This document shows, piece after piece, positions 17,004-24,968 of a stretch of DNA of 64,000 bases (position 1 is its first letter; each line of letters starts with the position of its first letter). The notes under the pieces were generated by a model. The model did not search any database. It was not told the DNA's origin and saw only the letters and a list, made by a program, of their open reading frames with translations. The translations under genes and the position numbers were made by a program. Origin of the DNA: Saccharopolyspora_D taberi. GTDB taxonomy: Bacteria; Actinomycetota; Actinomycetes; Mycobacteriales; Pseudonocardiaceae. The DNA lies in the NCBI RefSeq assembly GCF_039534165.1, contig NZ_BAAAUX010000020.1, positions 62,001 to 126,000 on the forward strand. Direction: 5' to 3'.

Positions 17004-18374
17004 TCAGGCATCACCCCTGGTCAGCAGCTGACCCAGCGGGGAGTCGTCGGCGCCGGTCCCGGCGATCCGGGTGCCGCGCAGCCAGGTGCCGCGCACCACC
17101 CCGGACAGCGGCCTGCCGTGGTACGGCGAGACCGGGTTGCGGTGCGCGAGCTTGGCGACGTCGACGACGAAGGCGTCGTCGGGCGCGAAGACGCACAGGT
17201 CGGCGTCGTGGCCGACCGAGATCGCGCCCTTGCGGCGCAGCCCGGCGATCTCGGCGGGGCGGCGGGCCATCCAGCGCACCACGTCGGAGAGCGCGTAGCC
17301 GCGGACCCGCGCCTGCGTCCACACCGCCGAGAGACCGAGCTGGAGGCTGGACACCCCGCCCCAGGCGACGCCGAAGTCACCGATGTCGAACCGCTTGAGG
17401 TCGGCGGTGCAGGGCGAGTGGTCGCTGACCACGCAGTCGATGATCCCGTCGGCCAGGCCCTTCCAGAGCAGTTCCCGGTTGCGCGCCTCCCGGATCGGCG
17501 GGCACGCCTTGAACTGGGTGGCGCCGTCCGGGATCTCCTCGGCGGCGAAGTTCAGGTAGTGCGGGCAGGTCTCCACGGTCACCCGCACCCCGTCGGCCCG
17601 CGCGGAGGCGATCATCGGCAGCGCGTCCGAAGAGGACAGGTGCAGGATGTGCACCCGCGCGCCGATGCGGCGGGCAAGCTCGATGACCTGCGCGATGGCG
17701 AAGTTCTCCGCGCCGCGCGGGCGGGAGGCGAGGAAGTCGGAGTACGCCTCGCCGTGCGGGGCGGGCGCGTGCTCGATGGCGTCGGAGTCCTCGGCGTGCA
17801 CGATCATCAGCGCGTCGTGCTCGGCGAGGTTGCGCAGGGCGGCGTCGAGCTCGTCGGGGGCCAGCGGCGGGAACTCGTCCACGCCGGAGTGCAGCAGGAA
17901 GCACTTGAACCCGAACACGCCGGCCTCGTGCAGACCGCGCAGCTCGGTGAGGTTGCCGTGCACCGCGCCGCCCCAGAACCCGACGTCGACGTGCACCCGG
18001 CCGGTCGCGGACTTGCGCTTGACCTCCAGCGCACCGGTGTCGATGGTCGGCGGCAGGCTGTTGAGCGGCATGTCGACGATCGTGGTGATGCCGCCCGCGG
18101 CGGCGGCCCGAGTAGCGGTGTCGAAGCCCTCCCACTCGGCGCGGCCGGGATCGTTGACGTGCACGTGGCTGTCGACCAGCCCGGGCAGCAGGACCTCGTC
18201 GTCGGCCAGCTCGACGACCTCCGCCCCGTCGAGCGGGGTGTCGTAGGACTCGACGGCGGCGATGCGGCCGTCGCGGACCCCGACGGTTGCGGAGCCCTCG
18301 CCGTGCGGCCCGATGAGCCTGCGCGCGCGGAAGACGACGTCGAATGCCGGTGACCCGGTGGCTGGTGCGGCCAA
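17004..18374 (-). CDS. allB: Allantoinase AllB
   Basis: Amidohydrolase of the cyclic amidohydrolase group that opens allantoin to allantoate. Metal-binding motifs are visible: LVDSHVHVNDPGR, the carboxylated Lys in FGFKCFLLHSG, HAED, HILHLSSSDALP and CVVSDHSPCT. VDMPLNSLPPT is typical of allantoinase rather than dihydroorotase. I prefer TTG 18374 because GGGAGG lies seven bases upstream; an in-frame ATG at 18395 (463 residues) has no Shine-Dalgarno and abuts an operator. The product is then 456 residues. It is monocistronic, ending before a terminator. Promoter and operator at 18399-18462 tie it to the urate and glyoxylate genes. Allantoicase was not found nearby. Confidence 0.93.
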   Translation of the reverse strand: MAAPATGSPAFDVVFRARRLIGPHGEGSATVGVRDGRIAAVESYDTPLDGAEVVELADDEVLLPGLVDSHVHVNDPGRAEWEGFDTATRAAAAGGITTIVDMPLNSLPPTIDTGALEVKRKSATGRVHVDVGFWGGAVHGNLTELRGLHEAGVFGFKCFLLHSGVDEFPPLAPDELDAALRNLAEHDALMIVHAEDSDAIEHAPAPHGEAYSDFLASRPRGAENFAIAQVIELARRIGARVHILHLSSSDALPMIASARADGVRVTVETCPHYLNFAAEEIPDGATQFKACPPIREARNRELLWKGLADGIIDCVVSDHSPCTADLKRFDIGDFGVAWGGVSSLQLGLSAVWTQARVRGYALSDVVRWMARRPAEIAGLRRKGAISVGHDADLCVFAPDDAFVVDVAKLAHRNPVSPYHGRPLSGVVRGTWLRGTRIAGTGADDSPLGQLLTRGDA

Positions 18375-18398
18375 CGCGGTTACCTCCCTCTCCATTGC

Positions 18399-18415
18399 TT
18401 CAACAGAATGTTGAA
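18399..18415 (-). promoter_or_regulatory. 17-bp purine-regulon operator at allB, with core promoter
   Basis: TTCAACA-GAA-TGTTGAA is a perfect 7-3-7 palindrome. On the reverse strand TTGACC (18431-18436) and CAACAT (18408-18413) are 17 bases apart, a plausible promoter whose -10 lies inside the palindrome. Near-identical palindromes overlap the promoters at 23921-23937 and 24810-24826. This supports repression by a common regulator. Confidence 0.75.
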
Positions 18416-18447
18416 CTCAGCGGAGCGTCAGGTCAAGGCCCGATTTA

Positions 18448-18462
18448 TTCCGCGATATGAAG
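18448..18462 (-). promoter_or_regulatory. IclR-type 15-bp box upstream of allB
   Basis: TTCCGCGATATGAAG resembles the boxes at 23862 (TTTCGCGATACGGAA) and 24794 (TTCCGGCAACCGGAA), a TTCCG-N5-CGGAA pattern of the sort bound by IclR-family proteins. It overlaps AAGTATACTT (18460-18469), a short perfect palindrome. Confidence 0.5.
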
Positions 18463-18465
18463 TAT

Positions 18466-18495
18466 ACTTGCCGATATCTGGAATTATCGGCAAGT
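18466..18495. promoter_or_regulatory. 11-bp inverted repeat, unknown operator or hairpin
   Basis: ACTTGCCGATA, eight bases, then TATCGGCAAGT is a perfect inverted repeat upstream of the allB promoter. There is no T-tract and no gene ends nearby, so an operator is more likely than a terminator. Confidence 0.5.
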
Positions 18496-18566
18496 TCTCA
18501 GCGGAGTCAAGGGCTGCGGGACGGCGGGGCAAGTCTCACCTACGAGGGCGGGGTTGAAGTCTCCCC

Positions 18567-18813
18567 GCACAAGGGCGGGGTTTGGTTCTCATCCCGTCGA
18601 CCTGGCGCCAGCCCGATCAGACCGTGTCAAGGGGGCACACAAAGCAAAACCGCAGCGCCCAAGCAAAACGGCCCCCTTGACGCGGTCTGATAGCCCTCCG
18701 TGGAGGTCGACGGGATGAGAACCACCCCAACCGAACCGCAGCCGGACAACGAAGACTCATCCCGGAGACCTGCCAGGGGTCTGGGGCCGGCGAGGACCCC
18801 AGAAACCACCTAC
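18567..18813 (+). repeat. Palindromic repeat element, copy 1 (140-bp core 18584-18723)
   Basis: The core is bounded by perfect 20-bp inverted repeats, GGTTCTCATCCCGTCGACCT at 18584-18603 and its complement at 18704-18723. A second inner pair (GATCAGACCGTGTCAAGGGGGC at 18614, with two mismatches to its partner at 18671) makes almost the whole element self-complementary. Homology with the copies at 44414 and 59072 extends left over ACAAGGGCGGGGTTT and right over ~90 bp through a TCTGGGG...CCCCAGA hairpin. There is no ORF. It lies between the allB promoter and the glycerate kinase stop. Confidence 0.9.
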
Positions 18814-18857
18814 GCAACGGACCCCAAACCAACAAACCCCAACCCCGAACCCACCCC

Positions 18858-19970
18858 CTACAACCACTCCGCGGCCACCCGCTCGCCCAAGTCGCCGAGC
18901 AGCGCGGCGCCCTCGCGCATGCTGCGCTCGATGTCCGGCTCGATGTCGGCCAGCGCGTACGCGGCGGCGAAGCCCGCCGCGCGCAGCCGGTCCGGCGACA
19001 GCTGGCAGCGGCCCGCGACAGCCACCACCGGCACCCCCGCCGCCACCGCCCGCGACGCCACGCCCGCCGGTGCCTTGCCGTGCAGGGTCTGCTCGTCGAG
19101 CGAGCCCTCGCCGGTGATGACCAGGCGGGCGCCTTGGAGCAGCCGGTCGAAGCCGACCAGGTCGAGCACGACGTCGGTGCCCGCTCGGCGGCGCGCGCCC
19201 AGCACCGCCATCGCCGCGTAGCCGACGCCGCCCGCGGCCCCTGCCCCGGGCCGGTCCGCGACATCGCCGCTGGACACCGCTCGCGCCCACCTCGCGAGCG
19301 CCGCGTCCAGCAGCTCCACCTGCTCCGGGTCCGCGCCCTTCTGCGGGCCGTAGACGTGCGCCGCGCCCTTCGGGCCGAGCAGCGGGTTGTCCACATCGGA
19401 CGCCAGGATGATCTCCGCCTCGGTCACCCGCGGGTCCAGGCCTGCGAAGTCCACCAGGTCCAGGTCGGCCAGGGCCCCGCCGCCGGGCGCCAGCTCCGTT
19501 CCGTCGGCGGCCAGCAGCCGCGCGCCCAGCGCGGTCAGCATCCCGGCTCCCCCGTCGGTGCAGGCCGATCCACCGACCCCCAGGACGATGGTGCGGGCGC
19601 CCTCGTCGAGCGCCGCCCGGATCAGCTCGCCGGTTCCGGCGCTGGTCGCGGTCAGCGGCGCCAGCGCGGCCGGGTCCAGCAGCGCCAGCCCGGACGCCGC
19701 GGCCAGCTCCACCACCGCAGTGTCGCCGTCGACGGCGATCTCGGCGTCGACCGGTTCCCCGACCGGCCCGCCGACCCGCACCGGCACCCGCCGGTAGCCG
19801 CTGGCCAGCGCCGCCTGCACGGTGCCGTCCCCGCCGTCGGCGACGGGCGCCATCCGGACCGGCAGACCGGGGTCCACCCGCCGCAAGCCGTCGGCCACCG
19901 CCTCGGCTACTCCCGGAGCCGTCAGCGAGCCCTTGAACTTGTCCGGCGCGATCAGCACGTGTCCAGGCAC
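18858..19970 (-). CDS. Glycerate kinase (GarK/GlxK type)
   Basis: About 370 residues of the glycerate kinase type-2 family, phosphorylating D-glycerate to 2- or 3-phosphoglycerate, the last step of glyoxylate assimilation. Visible motifs are VLIAPDKFKGSLTAPGVA at the N-terminus, VADGGDGTV, GVGGSACTDGGAGML, LASDVDNPLLGPKGAA and GAAGGVGYA. GTG 19970 has GGAG six bases upstream; GTG 19982 is a close alternative. It is the last of four same-strand genes hyi-glxR-gcl-glycerate kinase, 195 bp after gcl. The repeat copy 1 lies immediately downstream. Confidence 0.92.
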   Translation of the reverse strand: MPGHVLIAPDKFKGSLTAPGVAEAVADGLRRVDPGLPVRMAPVADGGDGTVQAALASGYRRVPVRVGGPVGEPVDAEIAVDGDTAVVELAAASGLALLDPAALAPLTATSAGTGELIRAALDEGARTIVLGVGGSACTDGGAGMLTALGARLLAADGTELAPGGGALADLDLVDFAGLDPRVTEAEIILASDVDNPLLGPKGAAHVYGPQKGADPEQVELLDAALARWARAVSSGDVADRPGAGAAGGVGYAAMAVLGARRRAGTDVVLDLVGFDRLLQGARLVITGEGSLDEQTLHGKAPAGVASRAVAAGVPVVAVAGRCQLSPDRLRAAGFAAAYALADIEPDIERSMREGAALLGDLGERVAAEWL

Positions 19971-20165
19971 AGCACACTCCACATCGGCGATTACAGGAGT
20001 GTCCCCCGCCTCGTACGCCCGGCACGTAGGTCGGCGGGGGACACCAAGAGGTACCGGCTCATTCCAGCCGATCCCTCCGCTTGGGGGTAGGGCCGCTCGC
20101 CGGGACACCACCGCGCATCCCGACGAGCGACCCGCTCCGGACTCCGCCCGAGCCCGGAAGCTCCG

Positions 20166-21869
20166 TCAGAGGTTCGGGACCTCTTCCGGCTCGATCATGG
20201 CGTCGATCCGGATGCCGCGCGGGGTGTTGGCCTCCCGCTCGATCATCACCTCGACCAGCACCGGACGGCTGGTCGCGACGGCCTCTTTGCGCGCCCACTC
20301 GATGGTGTCGGCGAGGTCGGCCGGGTTGATCACCCGGCGGCCTGAACAGCCGTAGGCCTCCATGACCTTGACGTTGTCCGTGCCGAAGTCGTCGTAGTGG
20401 ATGTCGACCTCGGTCTTCATGCCGAACGCGTCGTTCTCGGCCTGGCGGATCAGGCCCAGGTACTCGTTGTTCAGCATGATGATCACGAACGGCACGTTGT
20501 ACTGCGCCGCGACCGCGAGCTCCTCGACCAGGAACTGGAAGCCGTAGTCGCCGACCACCGCGGCGACCTCGGCCTCCGGCTTGGCCGACTTCACGCCGAT
20601 GGCGGCCGGGATCTCCCAGCCGAGCGGCCCGGCCTGGCCGCAGACCTGGTAGTGCCGCGGCTTGTGCGCGGTCTGGAACTGGCCGGACCAGATCTGGTAG
20701 AGCCCGATCGCGGTGACGAAGTAGGTGTCGGGGTCGAACAGCGCGTTGATCTCCCGGAACACCCGCGGCGCCTTGATCGGCACGGTGTCGTAGTCGTCCG
20801 GGCGGGTCAGGGTGCGCTTGAGCTCGACGACCCTGGCGACCCAGGACGAGAAGTCCTTCGACGCCTTGCGGCGGCGCGCGGTCTCCAGCAGCGCGTCGAG
20901 GAACAGCCCGGTGTCGGAGACGATGCCCAGGTCCGGCCCGAAGACCTTGCCGAGCTGCGTCGGCTCGATGTCGACGTGGATGAACTTGCGGTCACCGCGG
21001 TAGACGTCGAGCGCACCGGTGTGCCGGTCGCCGAAGCGGGCGCCGAGCGCGAGCACCAGGTCGGACTCCATGAACGACTGGTTGCCGTAGCGCTGGCTGG
21101 TCTGGATCCCGGTCATGCCCGCGAACAGCTCGTGGTCCTCCGGGAACGAGCCCTTGCCCATCAGCGTGGTCTGCACCGGGACTCCGAGCAGTTCGGCGAG
21201 CTCGCGCAGCTTCTCGTGGGCCTCGCCGAGGATCACGCCGCCACCGGCGAGGATCAGCGGCTTGTCGGCCTCCAGCAGCAGGTCGAGCGCCCTGTCCACC
21301 CGCGGCTGGTGCGGCTCGACGGCGGGGACCGGCAGCGGGGCGTCGATCGAGGGATCCCACTCGATCTCCTGCTTCTGCACGTCCAGCGGCAGGTCGATCA
21401 GCACCGGGCCGGGACGCCCGGACCTGGCGATCCGGAACGCCTCGCGGAAGATCCACGGCGCCTGGGCGGCCTCCTTGACCTGCACCGCCCACTTGGTGAC
21501 CGGCTTGGCGATCTCGACGATGTCGACGGCCTGGAACGCCTCCTGGTGCAGCTTGCTGGAGACGGCCTGGCCGGTGATGCAGATCATCGGGATGGAGTCG
21601 GCCTGGGCGGTGTAGAGACCGGTGACCATGTTGGTGCCCGCCGGGCCGGAGGTGCCGATGGCGACCCCGACCTTGCCGTTGGTGCGCGCCCAGCCGTCGG
21701 CCATGTGGGTCGCGCCCTCTTCGTGGCGGACGATCAGGTGCTTGATGTCGCGGTGCTCCATCGCCGCGTACAGCGGGAGGATCGCGGCGCCGGGGCAGCC
21801 GAACGCGATGTCGACGCCTTCGGACTCCAGGACGTCGACGACTGCCTGCATGACAGGGACTTTGGGCAT
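20166..21869 (-). CDS. gcl: Glyoxylate carboligase (tartronate-semialdehyde synthase)
   Basis: 567 residues, a full-length thiamine-diphosphate enzyme condensing two glyoxylates to tartronate semialdehyde and CO2. The start is MPKVPVMQAVVDVLESEGVD, followed by FGCPGAAILPLY and HEEGATHMADGWAR. The ThDP-binding C-domain includes VVGDYGFQFLVEELAVAAQYN and IMLNNEYLGLIRQAE, strongly Gcl-like rather than acetolactate synthase. ATG 21869 has AAAGG upstream, embedded in the palindrome GGTGTATACACC (21870-21881). It follows glxR across a hairpin at 22032-22076, so expression may be partly uncoupled from the upstream genes. Confidence 0.97.
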   Translation of the reverse strand: MPKVPVMQAVVDVLESEGVDIAFGCPGAAILPLYAAMEHRDIKHLIVRHEEGATHMADGWARTNGKVGVAIGTSGPAGTNMVTGLYTAQADSIPMICITGQAVSSKLHQEAFQAVDIVEIAKPVTKWAVQVKEAAQAPWIFREAFRIARSGRPGPVLIDLPLDVQKQEIEWDPSIDAPLPVPAVEPHQPRVDRALDLLLEADKPLILAGGGVILGEAHEKLRELAELLGVPVQTTLMGKGSFPEDHELFAGMTGIQTSQRYGNQSFMESDLVLALGARFGDRHTGALDVYRGDRKFIHVDIEPTQLGKVFGPDLGIVSDTGLFLDALLETARRRKASKDFSSWVARVVELKRTLTRPDDYDTVPIKAPRVFREINALFDPDTYFVTAIGLYQIWSGQFQTAHKPRHYQVCGQAGPLGWEIPAAIGVKSAKPEAEVAAVVGDYGFQFLVEELAVAAQYNVPFVIIMLNNEYLGLIRQAENDAFGMKTEVDIHYDDFGTDNVKVMEAYGCSGRRVINPADLADTIEWARKEAVATSRPVLVEVMIEREANTPRGIRIDAMIEPEEVPNL

Positions 21870-21881
21870 GGTGTATACACC
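21870..21881 (-). promoter_or_regulatory. 12-bp palindrome at the gcl translation start
   Basis: GGTGTATACACC is perfectly palindromic and contains the GTnTAnAC pattern favoured by several GntR regulators. It ends one base before the gcl ATG, so binding would block elongation or initiation of translation-coupled transcription. No GntR gene is in the window. Confidence 0.4.
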
Positions 21882-22031
21882 TTTCGGGTGCGGACGCCCC
21901 GGCTCCCGGGTGCTGGCCGCATCGATCTGTGGCGCGAGCGGGCGGCTCTGATGCTTGGCGGCTGTGACCGCCTGCTCGCTGCCTCTGAAGTTCTTCTCCC
22001 CCGGTTCCGCGCGGTCGGCAGGTCGAGGAAG

Positions 22032-22076
22032 GCGGCGCCGGGCCGAGTGTGTGTGGACGAGGCGGCCCGGCGCCGC
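22032..22076 (-). terminator. Strong hairpin between glxR and gcl
   Basis: GCGGCGCCGGGCCG and CGGCCCGGCGCCGC form a perfect 14-bp stem around a 17-base loop, starting five bases beyond the glxR stop. It is probably a terminator or processing site that lowers transcription into gcl. Confidence 0.75.
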
Positions 22077-22080
22077 GTGG

Positions 22081-22959
22081 TCACTCGCGACCGCTGAGCT
22101 GCGCGATCTGCTTGAACAGGCCGGAGTGGTCGAGCCTGCCGTCGCCCTGGGCATTGGCCGCGGCGATCAGCTGGGTGACCAGCGCGCCGATCGGCAGCGC
22201 GAGCCCGGCGTTGCGGGCGGCGGCTTCGAGGTTGCCGAGGTCCTTGTTGTGCAGCTCGATGCGGAAGCCCGGGGAGAACTCGCGGTTGCGCATCTTGTCG
22301 CCCTTGGCGTCGAGCACGGTGCTGCCCGCGAGGCCGCCGCCGAGGGCGCGCAGGCCCGCCTCGGTGTCGACGCCGTGCGCCTCCAGGAAGATCAGCGCCT
22401 CGGCCACCAGGCCGATGTTGCCCGCCACGATGAGCTGGTTGGCGATCTTCACGGTCTGCCCGGAACCGGCCGGGCCGACGTGCACGATCGTGGTGCCCAC
22501 GGCCTCCAGGATCGGCTTCGCCGCCTCGAAGGCGTCGGCCTCGCCGCCGACCATCAGCGACAGCGTGCCGTCGATCGCCTTCGGCTCACCGCCGCTGACC
22601 GGCGCGTCGACGACCTTCACGCCCTTGGCGGCACCGGCCTCGGCGACCTTCACCGAGGTGTCCGGCCGGATGCTGCTGCAGTCGATGAACAGCGCGCCCG
22701 CGCGGATGTGCTCGAACACGCCGCCCTCGCCGAGCACGGCCGCGTCGACGTCCGGCGAGTCGGGCAGCATCGTGATGACGACGTCGGCGTCCTTGACCGC
22801 TCCCGCGATGTCGGCCGCGCCCCGTCCGCCCTGCTGCACCAGCAGGTCGATCTTGTCCTGGGTGAGGTTGGTGCCGACGACGTCGTAGCCCGCCTTCACC
22901 AGGTTCGCGGCCATCGGGCTGCCCATGATGCCCAGTCCGACGAATCCGATCGTGGTCAT
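22081..22959 (-). CDS. glxR: 2-hydroxy-3-oxopropionate (tartronate semialdehyde) reductase
   Basis: 292 residues of the 3-hydroxyisobutyrate dehydrogenase family. The NAD-binding start is MTTIGFVGLGIMGSPMAANL; the substrate motif is DAPVSGGEPKAIDGTLSLMVGG; the catalytic Lys region is GQTVKIANQLIVAGNI. It reduces tartronate semialdehyde, the Gcl product, to glycerate. ATG 22959 follows GGAGGACGGAC. Its position between hyi and gcl favours GlxR over a hydroxyisobutyrate enzyme. Confidence 0.95.
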   Translation of the reverse strand: MTTIGFVGLGIMGSPMAANLVKAGYDVVGTNLTQDKIDLLVQQGGRGAADIAGAVKDADVVITMLPDSPDVDAAVLGEGGVFEHIRAGALFIDCSSIRPDTSVKVAEAGAAKGVKVVDAPVSGGEPKAIDGTLSLMVGGEADAFEAAKPILEAVGTTIVHVGPAGSGQTVKIANQLIVAGNIGLVAEALIFLEAHGVDTEAGLRALGGGLAGSTVLDAKGDKMRNREFSPGFRIELHNKDLGNLEAAARNAGLALPIGALVTQLIAAANAQGDGRLDHSGLFKQIAQLSGRE

Positions 22960-23046
22960 GTCCGTCCTCCGTTGTTCTCTGGGGACTCGATTGCGGTCTT
23001 GGAAGTTCTGTCGAGGTTCTTCGGACGAGTCCGTCAACTCTGCTGG

Positions 23047-23844
23047 TCAGCGCTTGATCCAGCCGAAGCTGTCGGCGCTGGCGCCGCTGGGCTTGTACTC
23101 CAGGGCGACGTAGCCGTCGTAGCCCGCGGCGCGGACCCGGCCGAGGTAGTGGTCGAAGTCGATCTCGCCGGTGCCGGGCTCGTTGCGGCCAGGGGCGTCG
23201 GCGATCTGGACGTGCCCGATGACGCCGCTGTGGCGGTCGAGCACCGCATCGAGGTCGTCGCCGTTGACCGTCAGGTGGTAGAGATCGAACAGCAGGCGCA
23301 GGTTGTCCACGCCGCCCTCGTTGTGCACGCGGTCGATGACGCCGAGCGCGTCCACCGCGGTCTTCAGCGGGTACGCGGGCATGCCGCTGACCGGCTCGAT
23401 GAGCACGGTGCCGCCGATGCGGCCGATGGCCTTGGCCGCGCGGATCAGGTTCTCGGTCGCGACCTCGTCCTGCCTGGCGGGGTCGACCCCGTCGAGGCGG
23501 TTGCCGTACAGGGCGTTGAAGGCCCGGCACCCGGTCCGCTCGGCGATGGCCGCGACGACGTCGATGTTGTCGGCGAACTCGCCCGCCCGGACCGGGTCGG
23601 ACAGCACGCCGCGGTCGCCGGCCGGCATGTCCCCGGCGAAGAAGTTCAGCCCGATCAGCGAGACGCCCGCGTCGTTGACGGCGGAGACGAAGCGGTCGAC
23701 CTCGGCGTCGGAGGGCACGGCGGCCGGGAACGGCCACCAGTACTCCACCGCGTCGAATCCGGCGGCCTTGGCCGCCGCGGGACGCTCCAGGACGTCGAGC
23801 TCGGTGAAGAGGATCGAGGCGTTGACGGCGTACTTGAGATCCAC
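23047..23844 (-). CDS. hyi: Hydroxypyruvate isomerase
   Basis: 265 residues of the xylose-isomerase-like TIM-barrel family. Typical Hyi features are LKYAVNASILFTELDVLERP, GFDAVEYWWPFP, FNALYGNRLDGVDP and HVQIADAPGRNEPGTGEIDF. It interconverts hydroxypyruvate and tartronate semialdehyde. GTG 23844 has GGGAG six bases upstream; longer frames run through the promoter. It is the first gene of the hyi-glxR-gcl transcript, and its promoter carries both operator types at 23862-23937. Confidence 0.93.
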   Translation of the reverse strand: MDLKYAVNASILFTELDVLERPAAAKAAGFDAVEYWWPFPAAVPSDAEVDRFVSAVNDAGVSLIGLNFFAGDMPAGDRGVLSDPVRAGEFADNIDVVAAIAERTGCRAFNALYGNRLDGVDPARQDEVATENLIRAAKAIGRIGGTVLIEPVSGMPAYPLKTAVDALGVIDRVHNEGGVDNLRLLFDLYHLTVNGDDLDAVLDRHSGVIGHVQIADAPGRNEPGTGEIDFDHYLGRVRAAGYDGYVALEYKPSGASADSFGWIKR

Positions 23845-23861
23845 GGGCACCTCCCTAGTTA

Positions 23862-23937
23862 TTTCGCGATACGGAAGCTTTGTTTCGTACAGCGATAGAC
23901 TAGCGAGCGGCGGGCAATCGGTCAACGATTTGTTGAA
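23862..23937 (-). promoter_or_regulatory. hyi operon promoter with two operators
   Basis: On the reverse strand TTGACC, 17 bases, TAGTCT form a good promoter. The palindrome at 23921-23937 (TTCAACA-AAT-CGTTGAC on the reverse strand) overlaps its -35. An IclR-type box TTTCGCGATACGGAA lies at 23862-23876, downstream of the predicted start site. Confidence 0.75.
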
Positions 23938-24023
23938 GACCTCGATCAACGGGGAAGCGGCAGGTCGCGGCGGGACCGGCGGGCGGCGCGATCGACTCGC
24001 CGCATCAGCGCGGAGGAGTCCGT

Positions 24024-24140
24024 ATGGTGGAACTCCATTTCCAGACCCGCCGCGAGGTCCGGGCAGTTCCCGACAGGGCCGCCGAACCCGGCGCGCGGCG
24101 GGCTACCGTGCCTATCGTGCACCCGGAGGCCGAAGGATGA
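24024..24140 (+). CDS. Candidate 38-aa small protein or leader peptide
   Basis: ATG 24024 has a very strong Shine-Dalgarno, GGAGGAG, five bases upstream. The frame encodes MVELHFQTRREVRAVPD... and ends TGA at 24140, overlapping the ATG of the next gene (24137) in an ATGA arrangement. This is classic translational coupling and suggests the small ORF is genuinely translated. It is Arg-rich, soluble, with no recognised family. It might be a leader peptide for the downstream genes. Confidence 0.5.
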   Translation: MVELHFQTRREVRAVPDRAAEPGARRATVPIVHPEAEG

Positions 24141-24394
24141 TCTTGCGAGCTGAGTTCACCACCGAACCGTTCGAGGGCGAGGGCGACCCGCCCGCCCACG
24201 CGCTCGCCGCCCGCGACCGGTTGCTGGAGGCCGGGCTGGAGCCCGACTTCGGCCCGCTGGGAACCTCGATCACCGGCGACCGCGAGGTCCTGCTGCCCGC
24301 GCTGGCCGCGGTGCTGGAGACCGCGCTCGACTCCGGTGCGCACCGAATCACCCTGCAAGTCACCGTCGACGGTGCCCCTGTTGAGGAGTCCTAG
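24137..24394 (+). CDS. Small thiamine-binding-like (MTH1187/YkoF type) protein
   Basis: 85 residues, MILRAEFTTEPFEGEGDPPA...GLEPDFGPLGTSITGDREVLLPALAAVLETALDSGAHRITLQVTVD. The ferredoxin-like beta-alpha-beta pattern and the GPLGTSITG loop match small thiamine or hydroxymethylpyrimidine-binding domain proteins. Coupled to the upstream 38-aa ORF and four bases before the regulator at 24399. Because Gcl requires thiamine diphosphate, a link to cofactor supply is attractive but inferred. Confidence 0.65.
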   Translation: MILRAEFTTEPFEGEGDPPAHALAARDRLLEAGLEPDFGPLGTSITGDREVLLPALAAVLETALDSGAHRITLQVTVDGAPVEES

Positions 24395-24398
24395 GGCC

Positions 24399-24761
24399 GT
24401 GCATCCGCTCGCCACCGCGATCACCCCGCTGCTGGAGCAGATCGGCGCCACCGCCGTTCCCGCCGAGCAGCGGGAACCCGGCGACGTCGTCCTGTACTGG
24501 GAGGGCGTGCCCGCCGTCGCCGTCCGGCTGCCCGGCGAGGAGCTGACCAGCGCGCTGGACCGGATGATCGGGCAGGTCGAGTCCGAGCTCGGCGCCCGCC
24601 TGCCCGACCTGCCGCGCCCGGAGAAGCAGCGCGCGGTCCGGCTGCTGGAGGAGCGCGGCGCGTTCACGCTGCGCAAGTCGGTGGAAGCGGTGGCCAAGGC
24701 GCTCGGCGTCAGCCGCTTCACGGTCTACAACTACCTCAACCGCGAGCAAACCGGTAAGTAG
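24399..24761 (+). CDS. HTH regulator with YheO-like C-terminal domain
   Basis: 120 residues. The C-terminal part (RLLEERGAFTLRKSVEAVAK then ALGVSRFTVYNYL) closely follows the HTH_22 motif of YheO/DauR regulators, with SRFTVYNYL as recognition helix. The N-terminal half (HPLATAITPLLEQIGATAVP...) may bind a ligand. GTG 24399 follows the preceding stop by four bases. Genes like this commonly precede uraD in actinobacteria, so it is a leading candidate for binding the TTCAACA palindromes. Activator or repressor role is unknown. Confidence 0.75.
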   Translation: MHPLATAITPLLEQIGATAVPAEQREPGDVVLYWEGVPAVAVRLPGEELTSALDRMIGQVESELGARLPDLPRPEKQRAVRLLEERGAFTLRKSVEAVAKALGVSRFTVYNYLNREQTGK

Positions 24762-24793
24762 CCCCGCACGCCGCACTTGTGCGGATTGCACAG

Positions 24794-24851
24794 TTCCGGC
24801 AACCGGAATTTCAACAAAGTGTTGACATCGCTGGTCGGGCGGTCGTAGCTT
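24794..24851 (+). promoter_or_regulatory. uraD-uraH-pucL promoter with two operators
   Basis: Consensus -35 TTGACA (24822-24827), 18 bases, TAGCTT (24846-24851). The 17-bp palindrome TTCAACA-AAG-TGTTGAC (24810-24826) overlaps the -35. A perfect IclR-type palindrome, TTCCGG-CAA-CCGGAA, sits just upstream at 24794-24808. Confidence 0.8.
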
Positions 24852-24968
24852 CTCGTTCACCAAAGCTTGCGGCCCAGGCCACACACCCTGACCGGCATGT
24901 TCGGACTTCGGCGTCCGCCGCCGGGAGCGACCGCGCCGCGAGCCAGCGTCTCTCTCGTGGGGAATCCA

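Noticed and set aside
18567..18813. Insertion sequence
   Set aside because: The inverted-repeat element contains no transposase ORF and no clear target duplication could be seen.
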